Positions 43,397 to 52,282 of a stretch of DNA of 64,000 nt are shown in pieces. The translations under genes were made by a program, and so were the position numbers. Source of the DNA: Parvibaculum sp. GTDB taxonomy: Bacteria > Pseudomonadota > Alphaproteobacteria > Parvibaculales > Parvibaculaceae. The DNA is taken from assembly GCA_030649335.1 (NCBI GenBank), contig JAUSLL010000010.1:1-64000 (forward strand), given 5' to 3'. Positions within the stretch are counted from its first letter, which is position 1. Every line of letters begins with the position of its first letter. The notes under the pieces are model-generated. The model did not search any database. It saw nothing but the letters and a program-made list of their open reading frames with translations, and was not told the origin of the DNA.

Positions 43397-44296
43397 TTAC
43401 GAGCGGTGTACGCTGCCGGTGAGCGTCGCTATGGGATGCATCAGAGTCAGCCTTATGCGCGACAGGAAATGCCACAGACGTCGCATCCATTTGCCGTGTG
43501 AGGTCGTACGGAATGTGCGCGCGACCGGTTGAGCAAAGCGCGCACCATTCCAAGGCACCCGGATAATGTCCGGCACCTGATGCGGGCCTTCGTCATTGGC
43601 CTGCTTGATGATCAACGAGCCGTCGAAACCGAAGAAATAGCGTGTGCCGAAGACGAGCGAGACATCAGTGAGATCAAGGATCGGCAGCGGCTGATCGGGC
43701 AGGCGTAAATCGACAAAGATCATGTTGCAGGCGGTTGTTGCCACCAGCCCATAGCCTTGCGAGCGGGCAAATTCATATGTCGAGCGCGCAGAGTTGCCTT
43801 TGAATTCTCCTTCCGGATTTTCAAAGAACACGTCGATCGGAATGGTTGGATTGATCTCGATGATGACGACCTTGGGTCGGAACGCTTTCACCGATTTCCA
43901 GATCGCAAGATCATCTGAGTCAATGTCGATGGAAAGAAGGTCGAGGTTCGTCAGCGTGCCATCGCGATAGAGTTTGCTGTCGGTGAGGATATTGTCGAGC
44001 GTACCGGCTCCCGAACGCATGACCCAGGCTTGGATATTCTCGACATTGGGTCGGTCCGCATTGCGCTTGAGATCTTCGACACGGGCTGCTTCGCCTTCAA
44101 TATACCAGCCGCCCCAGCCCTTTTTGTAGAAGGCGAAAGTGTTCGACAAGTGCTTGCCGTCCCATGCACCAAATTCGCAGAATGTGCCTTGATCGACGCC
44201 GAGGTGGTCAAATATTTCGGTCAGGATGCCGTCTTCGCCAGCCTGACTATAGGCGTTTGTTCGGAACTGACCCAGAGGAAGCGATGTATTCGTCAT
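43397..44296 (-). CDS. FkbM-like SAM-dependent methyltransferase
   Basis: A 299-residue protein with a Rossmann methyltransferase core. The N-terminal YSQAGEDGILTEIFDHLG leads into the SAM-binding loop FCEFGAWDGKHLSNT (about 39-53). IEGEA forms the acidic end of strand 2, and LLSIDIDSDDLAIWKSV (about 120-136) and VVIIEINPTIP follow, as in FkbM-type enzymes. The C-terminal 60 residues are basic and have a hydrophobic patch, suggesting membrane or glycan association. FkbM relatives methylate sugars, lipids or polyketides; the acceptor is unknown. ATG 44296 is taken over the upstream GTG 44305. No glycan cluster is adjacent. Confidence 0.7.
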   Translation of the reverse strand: MTNTSLPLGQFRTNAYSQAGEDGILTEIFDHLGVDQGTFCEFGAWDGKHLSNTFAFYKKGWGGWYIEGEAARVEDLKRNADRPNVENIQAWVMRSGAGTLDNILTDSKLYRDGTLTNLDLLSIDIDSDDLAIWKSVKAFRPKVVIIEINPTIPIDVFFENPEGEFKGNSARSTYEFARSQGYGLVATTACNMIFVDLRLPDQPLPILDLTDVSLVFGTRYFFGFDGSLIIKQANDEGPHQVPDIIRVPWNGARFAQPVARTFRTTSHGKWMRRLWHFLSRIRLTLMHPIATLTGSVHRS

Positions 44297-44341
44297 GACG
44301 TGCACCCGTTAGATATTAACTGAAGGACGCGACATCAATCG

Positions 44342-44368
44342 GCTGCCTCCCCACCCATTGGAGGCAGC
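44342..44368. repeat. 9-bp inverted repeat upstream of tRNA-Gly
   Basis: GCTGCCTCC (44342-44350) and GGAGGCAGC (44360-44368) pair perfectly around a 9-base loop. No T-run follows. Role unknown; it lies in the 172-base gap between the methyltransferase start and tRNA-Gly. Confidence 0.5.
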
Positions 44369-44468
44369 ATAGCCACCCTAGTCAGAAAATAATACTGGGG
44401 AACCAAGTGGTCGATCACACCCAGCGGGCTTGCGTGGGGCGGGCCTGACGCGATATTAAGACGCTCAG

Positions 44469-44542
44469 GCGGGTGTAGCTCAATGGTAGAGCTTTTGCTT
44501 CCCAAGCAAGTGACGAGGGTTCGATTCCCTTCACCCGCTCCA
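44469..44542 (+). tRNA. tRNA-Gly (anticodon CCC)
   Basis: A 74-base cloverleaf with encoded CCA. The acceptor stem is GCGGGTG with CACCCGC, the D arm contains AGCTCAATGGTAGAGCT, the anticodon stem TTTGC/GCAAG encloses TTCCCAA (anticodon CCC), and the T loop is GGTTCGATTCC. The 3' end is T then CCA at 44540-44542. Confidence 0.97.
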
Positions 44543-44573
44543 ATTCCTTTCGTAAGCAATTAGGTAGATTGTC

Positions 44574-45593
44574 ATGCAGCACCAGATGAGTGAAGGCGCG
44601 CTGCTCGACGCCAATGGCGCGTTGGCAGAACGTGGATACGCCACTTCCGAAGTAAAGCGCTACCAACGTGCGGCCATCAAGGCACCGTGGTATCGCATCA
44701 AGGAGTGGGATTATTACTGTGTACTGACCGAAGACTTCGGCATCGCACTGACCATCGCCGACAATTCCTACATGGGCTTGCTCTCGGCTTCTTGGCTCGA
44801 TTTTAAAACACAGCAGCAATTCACCCAAGGTCCGATGATCTCTTTCCCGCGCGGGCGCATGGGAATGCCGGAGAGTGCGGACACAGGCGACATCGACGTC
44901 GCGCATGAAGGTGCAACGCTCGCCTTCCATCACGTGCCGGGTGGGCGCGTTTTGTTGGTCGATTATCCTGCTTTTGCCGGTGGGCGGGGTCTTCAGGGCG
45001 AGTTATTTCTCGCGCAGCCGGAAATGGACCGGATGGTCATTGCGACGCCTTTCGCCTCAGCGCCGCGCGCCTTTTATTATAATCAGAAAATCAACTGCAT
45101 GCCGGCAACGGGTCGCATCACTTTTGACGGCAAACCGCACGAGTTTGCGCCCGACCGCGCATTCGGCCTGCTTGACTGGGGGCGCGGTGTTTGGACCTAT
45201 GACAATACTTGGTACTGGGGATCGGCGTCGGGTCTTGTCGATGGGGTCAGCTTTGGCTTCAACATCGGCTATGGCTTTGGCGATACGGCGGCGGCGACGG
45301 AGAACATGGTTTTCTATGATGGCCGTGCGCATAAGCTCGACCGCATCGACTGGAAAATTCCCGCATCCGGTTTCGACAATGCGCCATGGCAGTTCACAAG
45401 CAATGACGGGCGCTTTGAGACGAGCTTTGAACCGGTCATTGACCGTGCGGCAACCTTCGACATCAAGGTATTGCGTTCGATTCAGCATCAAGTCTTCGGG
45501 CATTTCACGGGCTTTGTGGTTCTTGATGATGGTCGTAAACTCAAGTTCAAGCGCTTTCAGGGCTTTGCCGAAGAAGTGCAGAACCGCTGGTAG
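44574..45593 (+). CDS. DUF2804 family protein
   Basis: A 339-residue protein of the DUF2804 family. Recognisable stretches are APWYRIKEWDYYCV near residue 38, FPRGRMGMPESADTGDI near 92, FYYNQKINCMPATGRI near 163, then ALDWGRG-like GLLDWGRGVWTYDNTWYW near 194, and FGFNIGYGFGD. It is rich in Trp, Phe and Tyr and resembles lipocalin-like double barrels of the hydroxyneurosporene-synthase group in style, which is only a weak inference. No signal peptide is seen. It is followed 22 bases later by malonyl-CoA synthase, so the pair may be one unit. Confidence 0.85.
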   Translation: MQHQMSEGALLDANGALAERGYATSEVKRYQRAAIKAPWYRIKEWDYYCVLTEDFGIALTIADNSYMGLLSASWLDFKTQQQFTQGPMISFPRGRMGMPESADTGDIDVAHEGATLAFHHVPGGRVLLVDYPAFAGGRGLQGELFLAQPEMDRMVIATPFASAPRAFYYNQKINCMPATGRITFDGKPHEFAPDRAFGLLDWGRGVWTYDNTWYWGSASGLVDGVSFGFNIGYGFGDTAAATENMVFYDGRAHKLDRIDWKIPASGFDNAPWQFTSNDGRFETSFEPVIDRAATFDIKVLRSIQHQVFGHFTGFVVLDDGRKLKFKRFQGFAEEVQNRW

Positions 45594-45615
45594 TTTTTTA
45601 TTCGTCTGAGGCCCC

Positions 45616-47154
45616 ATGCCCACTTCGCTTTATACGTTCTTCCAGACAGCTTTCCCCGACGATCATCGCCGTGTTGCTCTTGAAGCCCCCGATCGTGAAG
45701 GCATGGGCAAGGCCGTGCGTGCCAGTTGGACCTATGGCGAGCTTGAAAGCATAGTCGCGCGATATGCGAGTCTGATGAGCGAGTTGACGCTGCGTCGTGG
45801 TGACCGCGTGGCCGTGCAGGTTGAGAAATCACCGGAGGCGCTTTTTCTCTATCTGGCTTGCCTACGCGGTGGTTTCGTATTTTTGCCGATGAACACGGCC
45901 TATCGCATGGATGAGGTCGATTATTTGATCGGTAACGCTGAACCATCGCTCATGGTTTGCGAGCCGGAACGCGAAGCCGAGATGGTGGAAATCGCGCGCC
46001 GCTATGGCCGCATGCAGGTGCTGACGCTCGATGTGCTCGGGCGTGGCAGCTTTGCCAAGGCTGCGGCCAATGTTCGCAACGCGCAGCCACCGGTCGATTG
46101 CGCCTCGAAGGACCTAGCTGCCATTCTCTACACCTCCGGTACCACCGGTAAACCCAAGGGCGCGATGTTGAGCCACGGGAACCTGGCCGCCAATGGTTTG
46201 GCATTGCGTGAAGCCTGGGCATTCAGCGACAGTGATGTGTTGCTGCACGCCCTACCGATTTTTCATGCGCATGGATTGTTTGTTGCGTGCCACACCGCGT
46301 TGTTGTCCGGCACGCGTATGATCTGGTTGACGAAGTTCGATGCCAAACAAGTGATGCAGCACCTGCCGCGCGCGACCGTCTTCATGGGTGTGCCGACTTT
46401 CTATACCCGTCTTCTCGACGAACCAGCCTTTGATAAAGCGCTTGTCACCCATATGCGTCTATTTACCAGTGGCTCGGCTCCTTTGCTCGCCGAAACTTTC
46501 GACGAATTTCGTTCGCGCACAGGACTTGCCATTCTCGAACGCTACGGCATGACCGAAACTGGTATGAACACGTCAAACCCCTATGAGGGTGAACGTCGCG
46601 CCGGCACCGTGGGATTTCCGCTGCCGGGCACTGAAGCGCGCGTCATGGCAGGTGATGCAACCGAGTGCGCCACAGGCGAGATTGGCGACTTGCAGGTGCG
46701 CGGTCAGAACGTGTTCAGCGGGTATTGGCGTATGCCGGAAAAGACGGCGGAAGAATTCGCCGAAGGTGGCTGGTTCAAAACAGGCGACGTCGCGCTCGTT
46801 GATCCTGAGGGTTATGTGCATCTTGTAGGTCGTGCCAAAGATCTGATCATTTCCGGTGGATACAATGTCTATCCAAAGGAAATCGAAGAGCTGGTCGACG
46901 ATATGCCGGAAGTGCTGGAAAGCGCTATCGTCGGAGTGCCGCACCGTGATTTCGGTGAGGCGGGGGTTGCTGTCGTGGTGCTGAACGAAGGCGCGTCGCT
47001 GGATGAGGTGACACTGATCGGGCGGCTCAAGGAAAAAATAGCTAACTACAAAGTGCCCAAGCGCGTCGCGATTGTTGAAACATTGCCGCGCAACACCATG
47101 GGCAAAGTGCAAAAAAACTTACTGCGCGAAACTTACCGCGACGCCTGCAAATAA
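45616..47154 (+). CDS. matB: Malonyl-CoA synthase (MatB-type acid-CoA ligase)
   Basis: A 512-residue ANL-superfamily ligase that activates malonate, or a methyl analogue, with ATP and CoA. ILYTSGTTGKPKGAM (about 171-185) is the P-loop, ERYGMTETGMNTSNPYEGE (about 305-323) has the MatB-specific MNTSNPY run that contacts the dicarboxylate, and GRAKDLIISGGYNVYPKEIE (about 409) is the hinge. The catalytic Lys sits in PRNTMGKVQKN near the end. It closely follows Rhizobium MatB as I recall it. No malonyl-CoA decarboxylase (matA) or dicarboxylate carrier (matC) is beside it, so it may feed malonyl-CoA to lipid synthesis on its own. Confidence 0.9.
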   Translation: MPTSLYTFFQTAFPDDHRRVALEAPDREGMGKAVRASWTYGELESIVARYASLMSELTLRRGDRVAVQVEKSPEALFLYLACLRGGFVFLPMNTAYRMDEVDYLIGNAEPSLMVCEPEREAEMVEIARRYGRMQVLTLDVLGRGSFAKAAANVRNAQPPVDCASKDLAAILYTSGTTGKPKGAMLSHGNLAANGLALREAWAFSDSDVLLHALPIFHAHGLFVACHTALLSGTRMIWLTKFDAKQVMQHLPRATVFMGVPTFYTRLLDEPAFDKALVTHMRLFTSGSAPLLAETFDEFRSRTGLAILERYGMTETGMNTSNPYEGERRAGTVGFPLPGTEARVMAGDATECATGEIGDLQVRGQNVFSGYWRMPEKTAEEFAEGGWFKTGDVALVDPEGYVHLVGRAKDLIISGGYNVYPKEIEELVDDMPEVLESAIVGVPHRDFGEAGVAVVVLNEGASLDEVTLIGRLKEKIANYKVPKRVAIVETLPRNTMGKVQKNLLRETYRDACK

Positions 47155-47160
47155 CAGGCG

Positions 47161-47730
47161 TTAGTCCAGTACGACCGGATTGCTTAATTGGCGTCGGTCG
47201 CCGCGTTCAGTAGTGCGGCGTTCAACAGCAGCGCCCTCTTCGCTACGCCGGCGTCGGTCGGGCCCGACATAGGCTGAGCTTTCGACAAATTCCCGGGGCT
47301 TTTGCACCGTCGTCTCTAGCCTTGCGCGTAACTGCAGGGCGGTAAATGGCTTCAGCATGATTTCGCTGGCACCAGCGTCGCGGGCCGCGAGAATGCGCTC
47401 GCGCTCGGCGCGGGCGGTCACAAACATTACCGGCACAGCGTGGGGCAGCTTCTGCGAACCTTTACGCAACAGATTGAGAAATTTGACACCGTCGACCGGC
47501 ATGAGATCGTCAACGATGACGAGGTCAATCGGCTCGGTCATCAGCGCTTCAATGGAAACTTTGACATTGCGTCCGTGCACGACATTGCGAATGCCGAGAC
47601 CTTCCAGAACCTGACGGAAAATGGCAAACATTGGCAGATTCTCGACGATGACCAATGTGTTCAATACACGGAGTTGGTCTGGCCCGAGTTCTGTGAGTGT
47701 TGCGCTTTCGTCTGTCGGATGTGTTCCCAT
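47161..47730 (-). CDS. Stand-alone receiver-domain response regulator, atypical acidic pocket
   Basis: A 189-residue protein that is one receiver domain (about 22-145) plus a basic, disordered tail with GPDRRRR. The phospho-acceptor D74 (VIVDDLMP), T105 and K127 are present, but the usual acidic pair is E30-N31 (IVENLPM), so Mg binding may be altered. There is no output domain, so it would act by protein contact, like CheY- or DivK-type proteins. It is a paralogue of the gene just upstream, with the same PREF/L...GPDRRRR tail, and the two probably arose by tandem duplication. Part of a minus-strand run with the glycosyltransferase. Confidence 0.85.
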   Translation of the reverse strand: MGTHPTDESATLTELGPDQLRVLNTLVIVENLPMFAIFRQVLEGLGIRNVVHGRNVKVSIEALMTEPIDLVIVDDLMPVDGVKFLNLLRKGSQKLPHAVPVMFVTARAERERILAARDAGASEIMLKPFTALQLRARLETTVQKPREFVESSAYVGPDRRRRSEEGAAVERRTTERGDRRQLSNPVVLD

Positions 47731-47826
47731 GACCGTCGCCTTACTGAAGTAAGAATTTCAGTATTGTCGAACTCGGGTAACAAATTCGTTAGGAAAGACG
47801 GTTGAAATTTCCTTAACGGATTGTAG

Positions 47827-48363
47827 TCAGGCCTTTTGATCGGACTGACGGCGGTGTTCAGGCGCCTCTTTCTCGCGCCGACGGCGATCCGGACCGGCAA
47901 AATGTTCGGTCTCAATCAGCTCGCGCGGTCGTGACAACACGGATTCGATGCGTGCGATCATCTGAGCGGCGGAAAAGGGTTTTGATAGAATCTCGGTCAC
48001 GCCGGCGTCGCGCGCGTCAACGATTGCGGATTTGTTCAGGATTGAGGTGAGCAGGATCACAGGAATGCGGCGAGCGGAATTGGACTTCGATTTACGCAAT
48101 TCCTTGACGACGCTCAGTCCATCCATTGGAGGCGCCAGGTCATCAATCAGGACAAGATCGATGGCTTGCGAATTCATGATATCGAGTGCATCGGTGCCGT
48201 TGCGCGCTTCAAAGATGCGACCAAAGCCGAGAGATTTGAGAATGCCGCACACGAGGCTTGCCATGTGGCTCGCGTCTTCGACGACCATGACATTGAGGCG
48301 CGAGTAAGTCTTCTTGTCCAAAAGATTGGCAACGGGTTTGGGAAGCTTTCCGGGCGGGTTCAT
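47827..48363 (-). CDS. Stand-alone receiver-domain response regulator
   Basis: A 178-residue protein, essentially one receiver domain (about 22-140) with all phosphorylation residues: the acidic pair ED (MVVEDASHM), the Asp in LVLIDDLAP, the Thr in ILLTS and the Lys in LSKPFS. The tail has FAGPDRRRREKE and a basic end. It lacks a DNA-binding or enzyme domain. It starts 53 bases after the stop of the MshEN-glycosyltransferase gene and ends 97 bases before a paralogue, so all three may be co-transcribed. The cognate kinase is not in the immediate neighbourhood. Confidence 0.87.
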   Translation of the reverse strand: MNPPGKLPKPVANLLDKKTYSRLNVMVVEDASHMASLVCGILKSLGFGRIFEARNGTDALDIMNSQAIDLVLIDDLAPPMDGLSVVKELRKSKSNSARRIPVILLTSILNKSAIVDARDAGVTEILSKPFSAAQMIARIESVLSRPRELIETEHFAGPDRRRREKEAPEHRRQSDQKA

Positions 48364-48416
48364 GGGAATGTCTCACGAGGGACTAGTCGAATGTTACTCA
48401 GCATGACGTGAAGACA

Positions 48417-50492
48417 TTATTGATTAGTTACCGGAAAATCTCGGTTTTTCGCCGTTTCATTGGTAATTTCTTTTAATGCGGCGGCGTGCCGCGGGGCCCA
48501 ATGGCGGGACAATCCATGGTCCGTTTTTTCCCAATGGAAAGGGCGAGAAACAAGTTGTGCGAGGGCCCTGTAGCTCCCGAAGGAGATCAACAACCAATAG
48601 GCGGGCATGGCGAGCGCGGACAAAATCAACGGTCGTAGTCCGCGCTTTGCCGCTGCGGTCATGCCCGCGAGGATCGAAATGCTGTAGCCGGTCGAGAGCA
48701 GGAGCATGTTGGCAACGGCAATGGCGTTTGCTTGTGCGTCTCCGCCGGGTAGTGGAAATGCCTTTCCATAGGCAAGAGTGGCCGTTACCAAAGCTGAAAG
48801 GAAGAATAGCGGGTGGACAAGATTTGAAATTGAAAATCCGCCGATGATGATCTGGAACCCGAGAAATCCGCGCAAGCCCAGTGCTTTGTACAATTTAATG
48901 GGGTGACGCATCCGCACCAGATAGGTTTGCATCCAGCCTTTGGTCCATCGAGAGCGCTGCCGCATCCAATTATCTATCCGGCAGTTGGCTTCCTCGTAGG
49001 TCGTAGAATTGATAAGGCCGGTTTTGTAACCCAACATCGCCAATCGCATGCCAAGATCAGCGTCCTCAGTCACATTGAACGGGTCCCAAGCGCCCACTTT
49101 GCGTAAGGCACTGGTGCGGAAATGTGTTGATGTGCCACCAAGTGGAATGGGAAACCCGAGGCGCTCGAATGCCGGAAGAAGGAGATCAAAGTATGCGGCA
49201 TATTCGAGCGTGAACTGACGCGTCAGCCAGTTCTCGAATTGATTGTAATAGTTCAGACGGGCTTGAACACAGGCGAGTTTTTCGTCGCCTGCGCGAAATG
49301 CGGAAATCGCGCAGCGCAATTGTTCAGGCTCGGGTAAATCTTCAGCGTCGAAGACGACAAGATACTCGCCGCGTGCAAATGAAAGCGCGAAATTGCAGGC
49401 CTTGGGTTTGGTCAGTGGGAAACTGAATGGAACAAGGATGAACTCAACATTGTCCGCCAAGTTGAGCGATTTGGCGGCGGCAATTGTCTCTGCGTCTGTC
49501 TCTTCGAAAATCAACAGTATCTGAAGCTTTGCTGCGGGATAGTCGAGCTTGCTCAGTGAAGCTGCCAGGATAGGCAGCACGGATGCTTCACGAAAGAGAG
49601 GCACGAGGATGGAATATGTTGGCAGATCCGTGTCCTTGACGCGTGTACTCGCATCTGTATCCGCATTTTCTGTATTTGTTCGTCGTTCAAGTCCGACGCT
49701 GATCGAAAATAGCTTGAGGGCGGCGATAGTGAAAAATCCCACCGCAAAAGTAAGATTCATTGCGACCAGAAATGCGCGCGGGGCTTCATATGCGAAATAC
49801 GCCAAAAGCAAAATGGCAACGGGGATGAACCAGGCTTGCGAAACGGATAGCCGGTTTTGCGCTGAATTTTCAGGTGACGTATTCGCCAGTTCCAGGCGTG
49901 CTCGCTCGCCAAGTTCGAGCAGGAAGCGACCCTGAATAGCTTGGCGTATGGCAAGCGCACTCGCGAAATAAATGCGACATGGCCGACCCTCCAGCTCTTC
50001 GACTGCTGCGCGAACGCGGAATGGATCGGCGGCGACATAGACCGGCTCTCTATTCTTCCATCGCCACGCGATACAGTTGTGCCTGATGTAAAAATCAAGA
50101 TCCGATGTGTAGCAGAGCGTCGGGTCTATCGGTTGCGCGCGGAGGTCGATATAGGGAACGCCCGTTTGGAGGCTGAGCAACTGTGCGAGATCGGTTGCAC
50201 GCAAATGGCCAGCACCAACCATTAACTCACCGATGCGGGTGTTTTGACCAATTTGCTGCAGCAACAACGTGTCGAGCGTTGACTTGTCAATCAGGCCCGC
50301 TCCAACAGCGAGTTCGCCAAGATATTTACGCCGGTTGCCGACGGCGTCTACGTGTGGCTTTTTCGGCGCGAGGTTGGCCTCAGCGCGGCTGTCGGCCCAT
50401 TTGAACTCGGATTTTACCACATGGAAGCCTCCGGCAGCAGAATCCAATCCAGGCGTTATATACGTCGCCGGTTGCCACTCTCTTTTGACCAC
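48417..50492 (-). CDS. Family 2 glycosyltransferase with N-terminal MshEN domain
   Basis: A 691-residue inner-membrane processive-type glycosyltransferase. Residues about 55-200 form an MshEN/GspE-N domain with two repeated motifs (KYLGELAVGAGLIDKSTL and RIGELMVGAGHLRATDL, each followed by Q), the class that binds cyclic di-GMP. Two helices (about 230-270) follow. The catalytic GT2 domain (about 300-550) shows VFDAEDLPE, TEDADLG as catalytic DxD-type acids, and QRSRWTKGW, the product-binding Q(x)xRW. At least four helices end the protein. It should polymerise or transfer a polysaccharide in response to c-di-GMP. NfrB of E. coli has the same two domains but in reverse order. Confidence 0.85.
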   Translation of the reverse strand: MVKREWQPATYITPGLDSAAGGFHVVKSEFKWADSRAEANLAPKKPHVDAVGNRRKYLGELAVGAGLIDKSTLDTLLLQQIGQNTRIGELMVGAGHLRATDLAQLLSLQTGVPYIDLRAQPIDPTLCYTSDLDFYIRHNCIAWRWKNREPVYVAADPFRVRAAVEELEGRPCRIYFASALAIRQAIQGRFLLELGERARLELANTSPENSAQNRLSVSQAWFIPVAILLLAYFAYEAPRAFLVAMNLTFAVGFFTIAALKLFSISVGLERRTNTENADTDASTRVKDTDLPTYSILVPLFREASVLPILAASLSKLDYPAAKLQILLIFEETDAETIAAAKSLNLADNVEFILVPFSFPLTKPKACNFALSFARGEYLVVFDAEDLPEPEQLRCAISAFRAGDEKLACVQARLNYYNQFENWLTRQFTLEYAAYFDLLLPAFERLGFPIPLGGTSTHFRTSALRKVGAWDPFNVTEDADLGMRLAMLGYKTGLINSTTYEEANCRIDNWMRQRSRWTKGWMQTYLVRMRHPIKLYKALGLRGFLGFQIIIGGFSISNLVHPLFFLSALVTATLAYGKAFPLPGGDAQANAIAVANMLLLSTGYSISILAGMTAAAKRGLRPLILSALAMPAYWLLISFGSYRALAQLVSRPFHWEKTDHGLSRHWAPRHAAALKEITNETAKNRDFPVTNQ

Positions 50493-50709
50493 TTTGAATT
50501 CCCCTAAAAGGTCATTCGCACGCGATACGCAACAGTCAGAATACGGATTAAGGATCCAAAGGTAGTTTCAATATTTCACCCAAGGAATAATCCGAAAGTC
50601 TAGGGTGCGCATTTTTTTGGGCACGGGAATTGCTTTTCTGTGGATGAATCTCATGTGCCCGCGAATTGCGTCTATCTGTGGGACGGCGATGATGGGTGAA
50701 TGTCTCGTT

Positions 50710-50737
50710 TTTGAACGAACCGTCCGGTTTGTTCAAA
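50710..50737. promoter_or_regulatory. 28-bp near-perfect palindrome in the glycosyltransferase / binding-protein gap
   Basis: TTTGAACGAACCG (50710-50722) and CGGTTTGTTCAAA (50725-50737) pair over 13 bp with one G-T position and a 2-base centre. A second perfect 12-bp palindrome, CGTACCGGTACG, lies at 50775-50786. They are 76-103 and 27-38 bases before the plus-strand gene at 50813. They look like operator sites; the first could also be a terminator. Nothing else is recognised in the 320-base gap. Confidence 0.5.
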
Positions 50738-50812
50738 TTTAAGTGTGTTAATAGGCTAAAAATGCGGAGTGCATCGTACCGGTACGCGAGCCTCTGAAGC
50801 CGGAAAGTTAAG

Positions 50813-51742
50813 ATGCGCGTTCTGCTCTTCGTCAATTTGCTGGCCATCGTCGTCATCGCGGGTGCATTAGCACGCATTTACGAAGGCACGCGCCTGCCGT
50901 GGGCGCATGATCAGATAAGGCTGGATGTGTCGGACTTGAGCCAGCTGAATACAGACGCACTGCCATCTGTCTCTGTCCCCTTAACGCCCAACCCAAATCC
51001 ACATCGTGGCGATGAGGTGACCAGCACCGAAGAGCTTCCCGCAGTGCTGATGGTGGCGACGGAAGGGGCTTACCCGCCGTTCAATGGTCGTGATGCCGGA
51101 GGTGAGCTAAACGGCTACGACATCGATATTGCGCGCGCGCTTTGCGAGCGGATTAAGCGCACCTGCAAATTTGTGACATACAAATGGCAGGAATTGCTGC
51201 CGGTGTTGAAACGCGGTGAGGTAGATGTCGTCATCGCATCCATGCTGGTGCCCGCTGTGCCGGACAATGGAAAAATTGTTTTCTCTGATCCCTACTACAA
51301 GACACCAGGACATTTCGCGGCACGTCGCGACGCTCAATTGGGCATCGGTGGTGTCACATCATCGAACATGCAATCCATCGCCGTTCAGGCAGGCAGCACG
51401 CATGAAGCATTCCTTAAGGTGCGTTTCCCCGATGCAAAGCTGCTGACGGTCAAGACGCTCGAGGAGGCGGAAGCGGCGCTTGTGGACCGGCATGCGGCCT
51501 TGCTCTTCGGCGATCGCAACGCATTGCTCAACTGGATGTTGCGCGGTGGCGGCGACGGTTGCTGTCGGATGGTTGGCGGTGATTATGATGATCCTGTTTA
51601 TTTTGCCCGTGGCGCGGGCGTGGCGATGCGGAGCGACCAGCCGGGTTTGCGCATGAAGATCAATCAGGCGATCAGCGATATGGCCAATGACGGAACCGAG
51701 ACACGCATCGCGCGGGCCTATTTCGGGCAAAGCATCCGCTAG
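50813..51742 (+). CDS. Membrane-tethered solute-binding protein (SBP family 3-like)
   Basis: A 309-residue protein with an N-terminal hydrophobic segment (LLFVNLLAIVVIAGALA, about 4-20) that acts as signal or anchor, a roughly 60-residue linker rich in Pro and Ser, and a periplasmic type II binding domain (about 78-305). ATEGAYPPFNGRD, NGYDIDIARALCERI and the WQELLPVLKRGEVDVVIASM run match amino-acid-binding proteins of ABC transporters. No permease or ATPase genes are near, so it may be a sensor or a scavenging component. Two Cys (CxxxC, about 120) may form a disulfide. Its upstream region holds two palindromes. Confidence 0.85.
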   Translation: MRVLLFVNLLAIVVIAGALARIYEGTRLPWAHDQIRLDVSDLSQLNTDALPSVSVPLTPNPNPHRGDEVTSTEELPAVLMVATEGAYPPFNGRDAGGELNGYDIDIARALCERIKRTCKFVTYKWQELLPVLKRGEVDVVIASMLVPAVPDNGKIVFSDPYYKTPGHFAARRDAQLGIGGVTSSNMQSIAVQAGSTHEAFLKVRFPDAKLLTVKTLEEAEAALVDRHAALLFGDRNALLNWMLRGGGDGCCRMVGGDYDDPVYFARGAGVAMRSDQPGLRMKINQAISDMANDGTETRIARAYFGQSIR

Positions 51743-51751
51743 GGCCCCGCT

Positions 51752-52282
51752 TCAATTTTTCGACGGCACCATAAGATCACGCGGACGACCGAAAAAAAGC
51801 GTCTCCGCCTGACCGTCCGCAATGTCCCGCCAGCTCATGGCATCGGGAAATTCAAACACGATAAAACCGCCCGTCGGCACGCCATTGGCGACCCGCAAGG
51901 CGACTTCGTCCTCGGGGTCACGTGCGAGCGCCATGGCAAGCAGCACGAGACCGGGATTATGCGCCACCACCAGTAGCGTTGTGGCGTCGTCCGGCGCGCC
52001 GTGAATAAGTGCCAGCAGTGCATCAGGCATGGCGTGGTAGAGCGCATCGACATAGGTGACCGGTACATCGCCAAGCGACGCCGCTAGCGGCGCACATGTT
52101 TGTGAGGCGCGCCTTGCTGTCGAGCACAGAACGTGGTCAGGCCGATAGGGCGATTGCGCAATATAATCCGCCATGAAGTCTGCTGCGATTTCGCCGCGTG
52201 CGTTCAGCGGGCGCGAAAAATCATCACTCGCCGGGTCGCTCCAGTCGGATTTGGCATGACGCAACAGGCAGAGTCGTTTCAT
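51752..52282 (-). CDS. sixA: SixA-type histidine phosphatase
   Basis: A 176-residue member of the phosphoglycerate-mutase-like histidine phosphatase superfamily. The RHG motif LRHAKSDW (residues 7-14) holds the nucleophilic His, a second conserved Arg lies in STARRASQT (about 54-62), and the late His is in VVAHNPGL (about 105). The AKSDW variant is that of SixA, which removes phosphate from histidine on phosphotransfer proteins. Its partner protein here is unknown. Its ATG overlaps the upstream sterol desaturase gene by 4 bases. Confidence 0.85.
   Translation of the reverse strand: MKRLCLLRHAKSDWSDPASDDFSRPLNARGEIAADFMADYIAQSPYRPDHVLCSTARRASQTCAPLAASLGDVPVTYVDALYHAMPDALLALIHGAPDDATTLLVVAHNPGLVLLAMALARDPEDEVALRVANGVPTGGFIVFEFPDAMSWRDIADGQAETLFFGRPRDLMVPSKN

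Noticed and set aside
44469-44600. tRNA-Gly as an integration site of a genomic island
   Set aside because: I saw no integrase and no second copy of the tRNA 3' end within the window.
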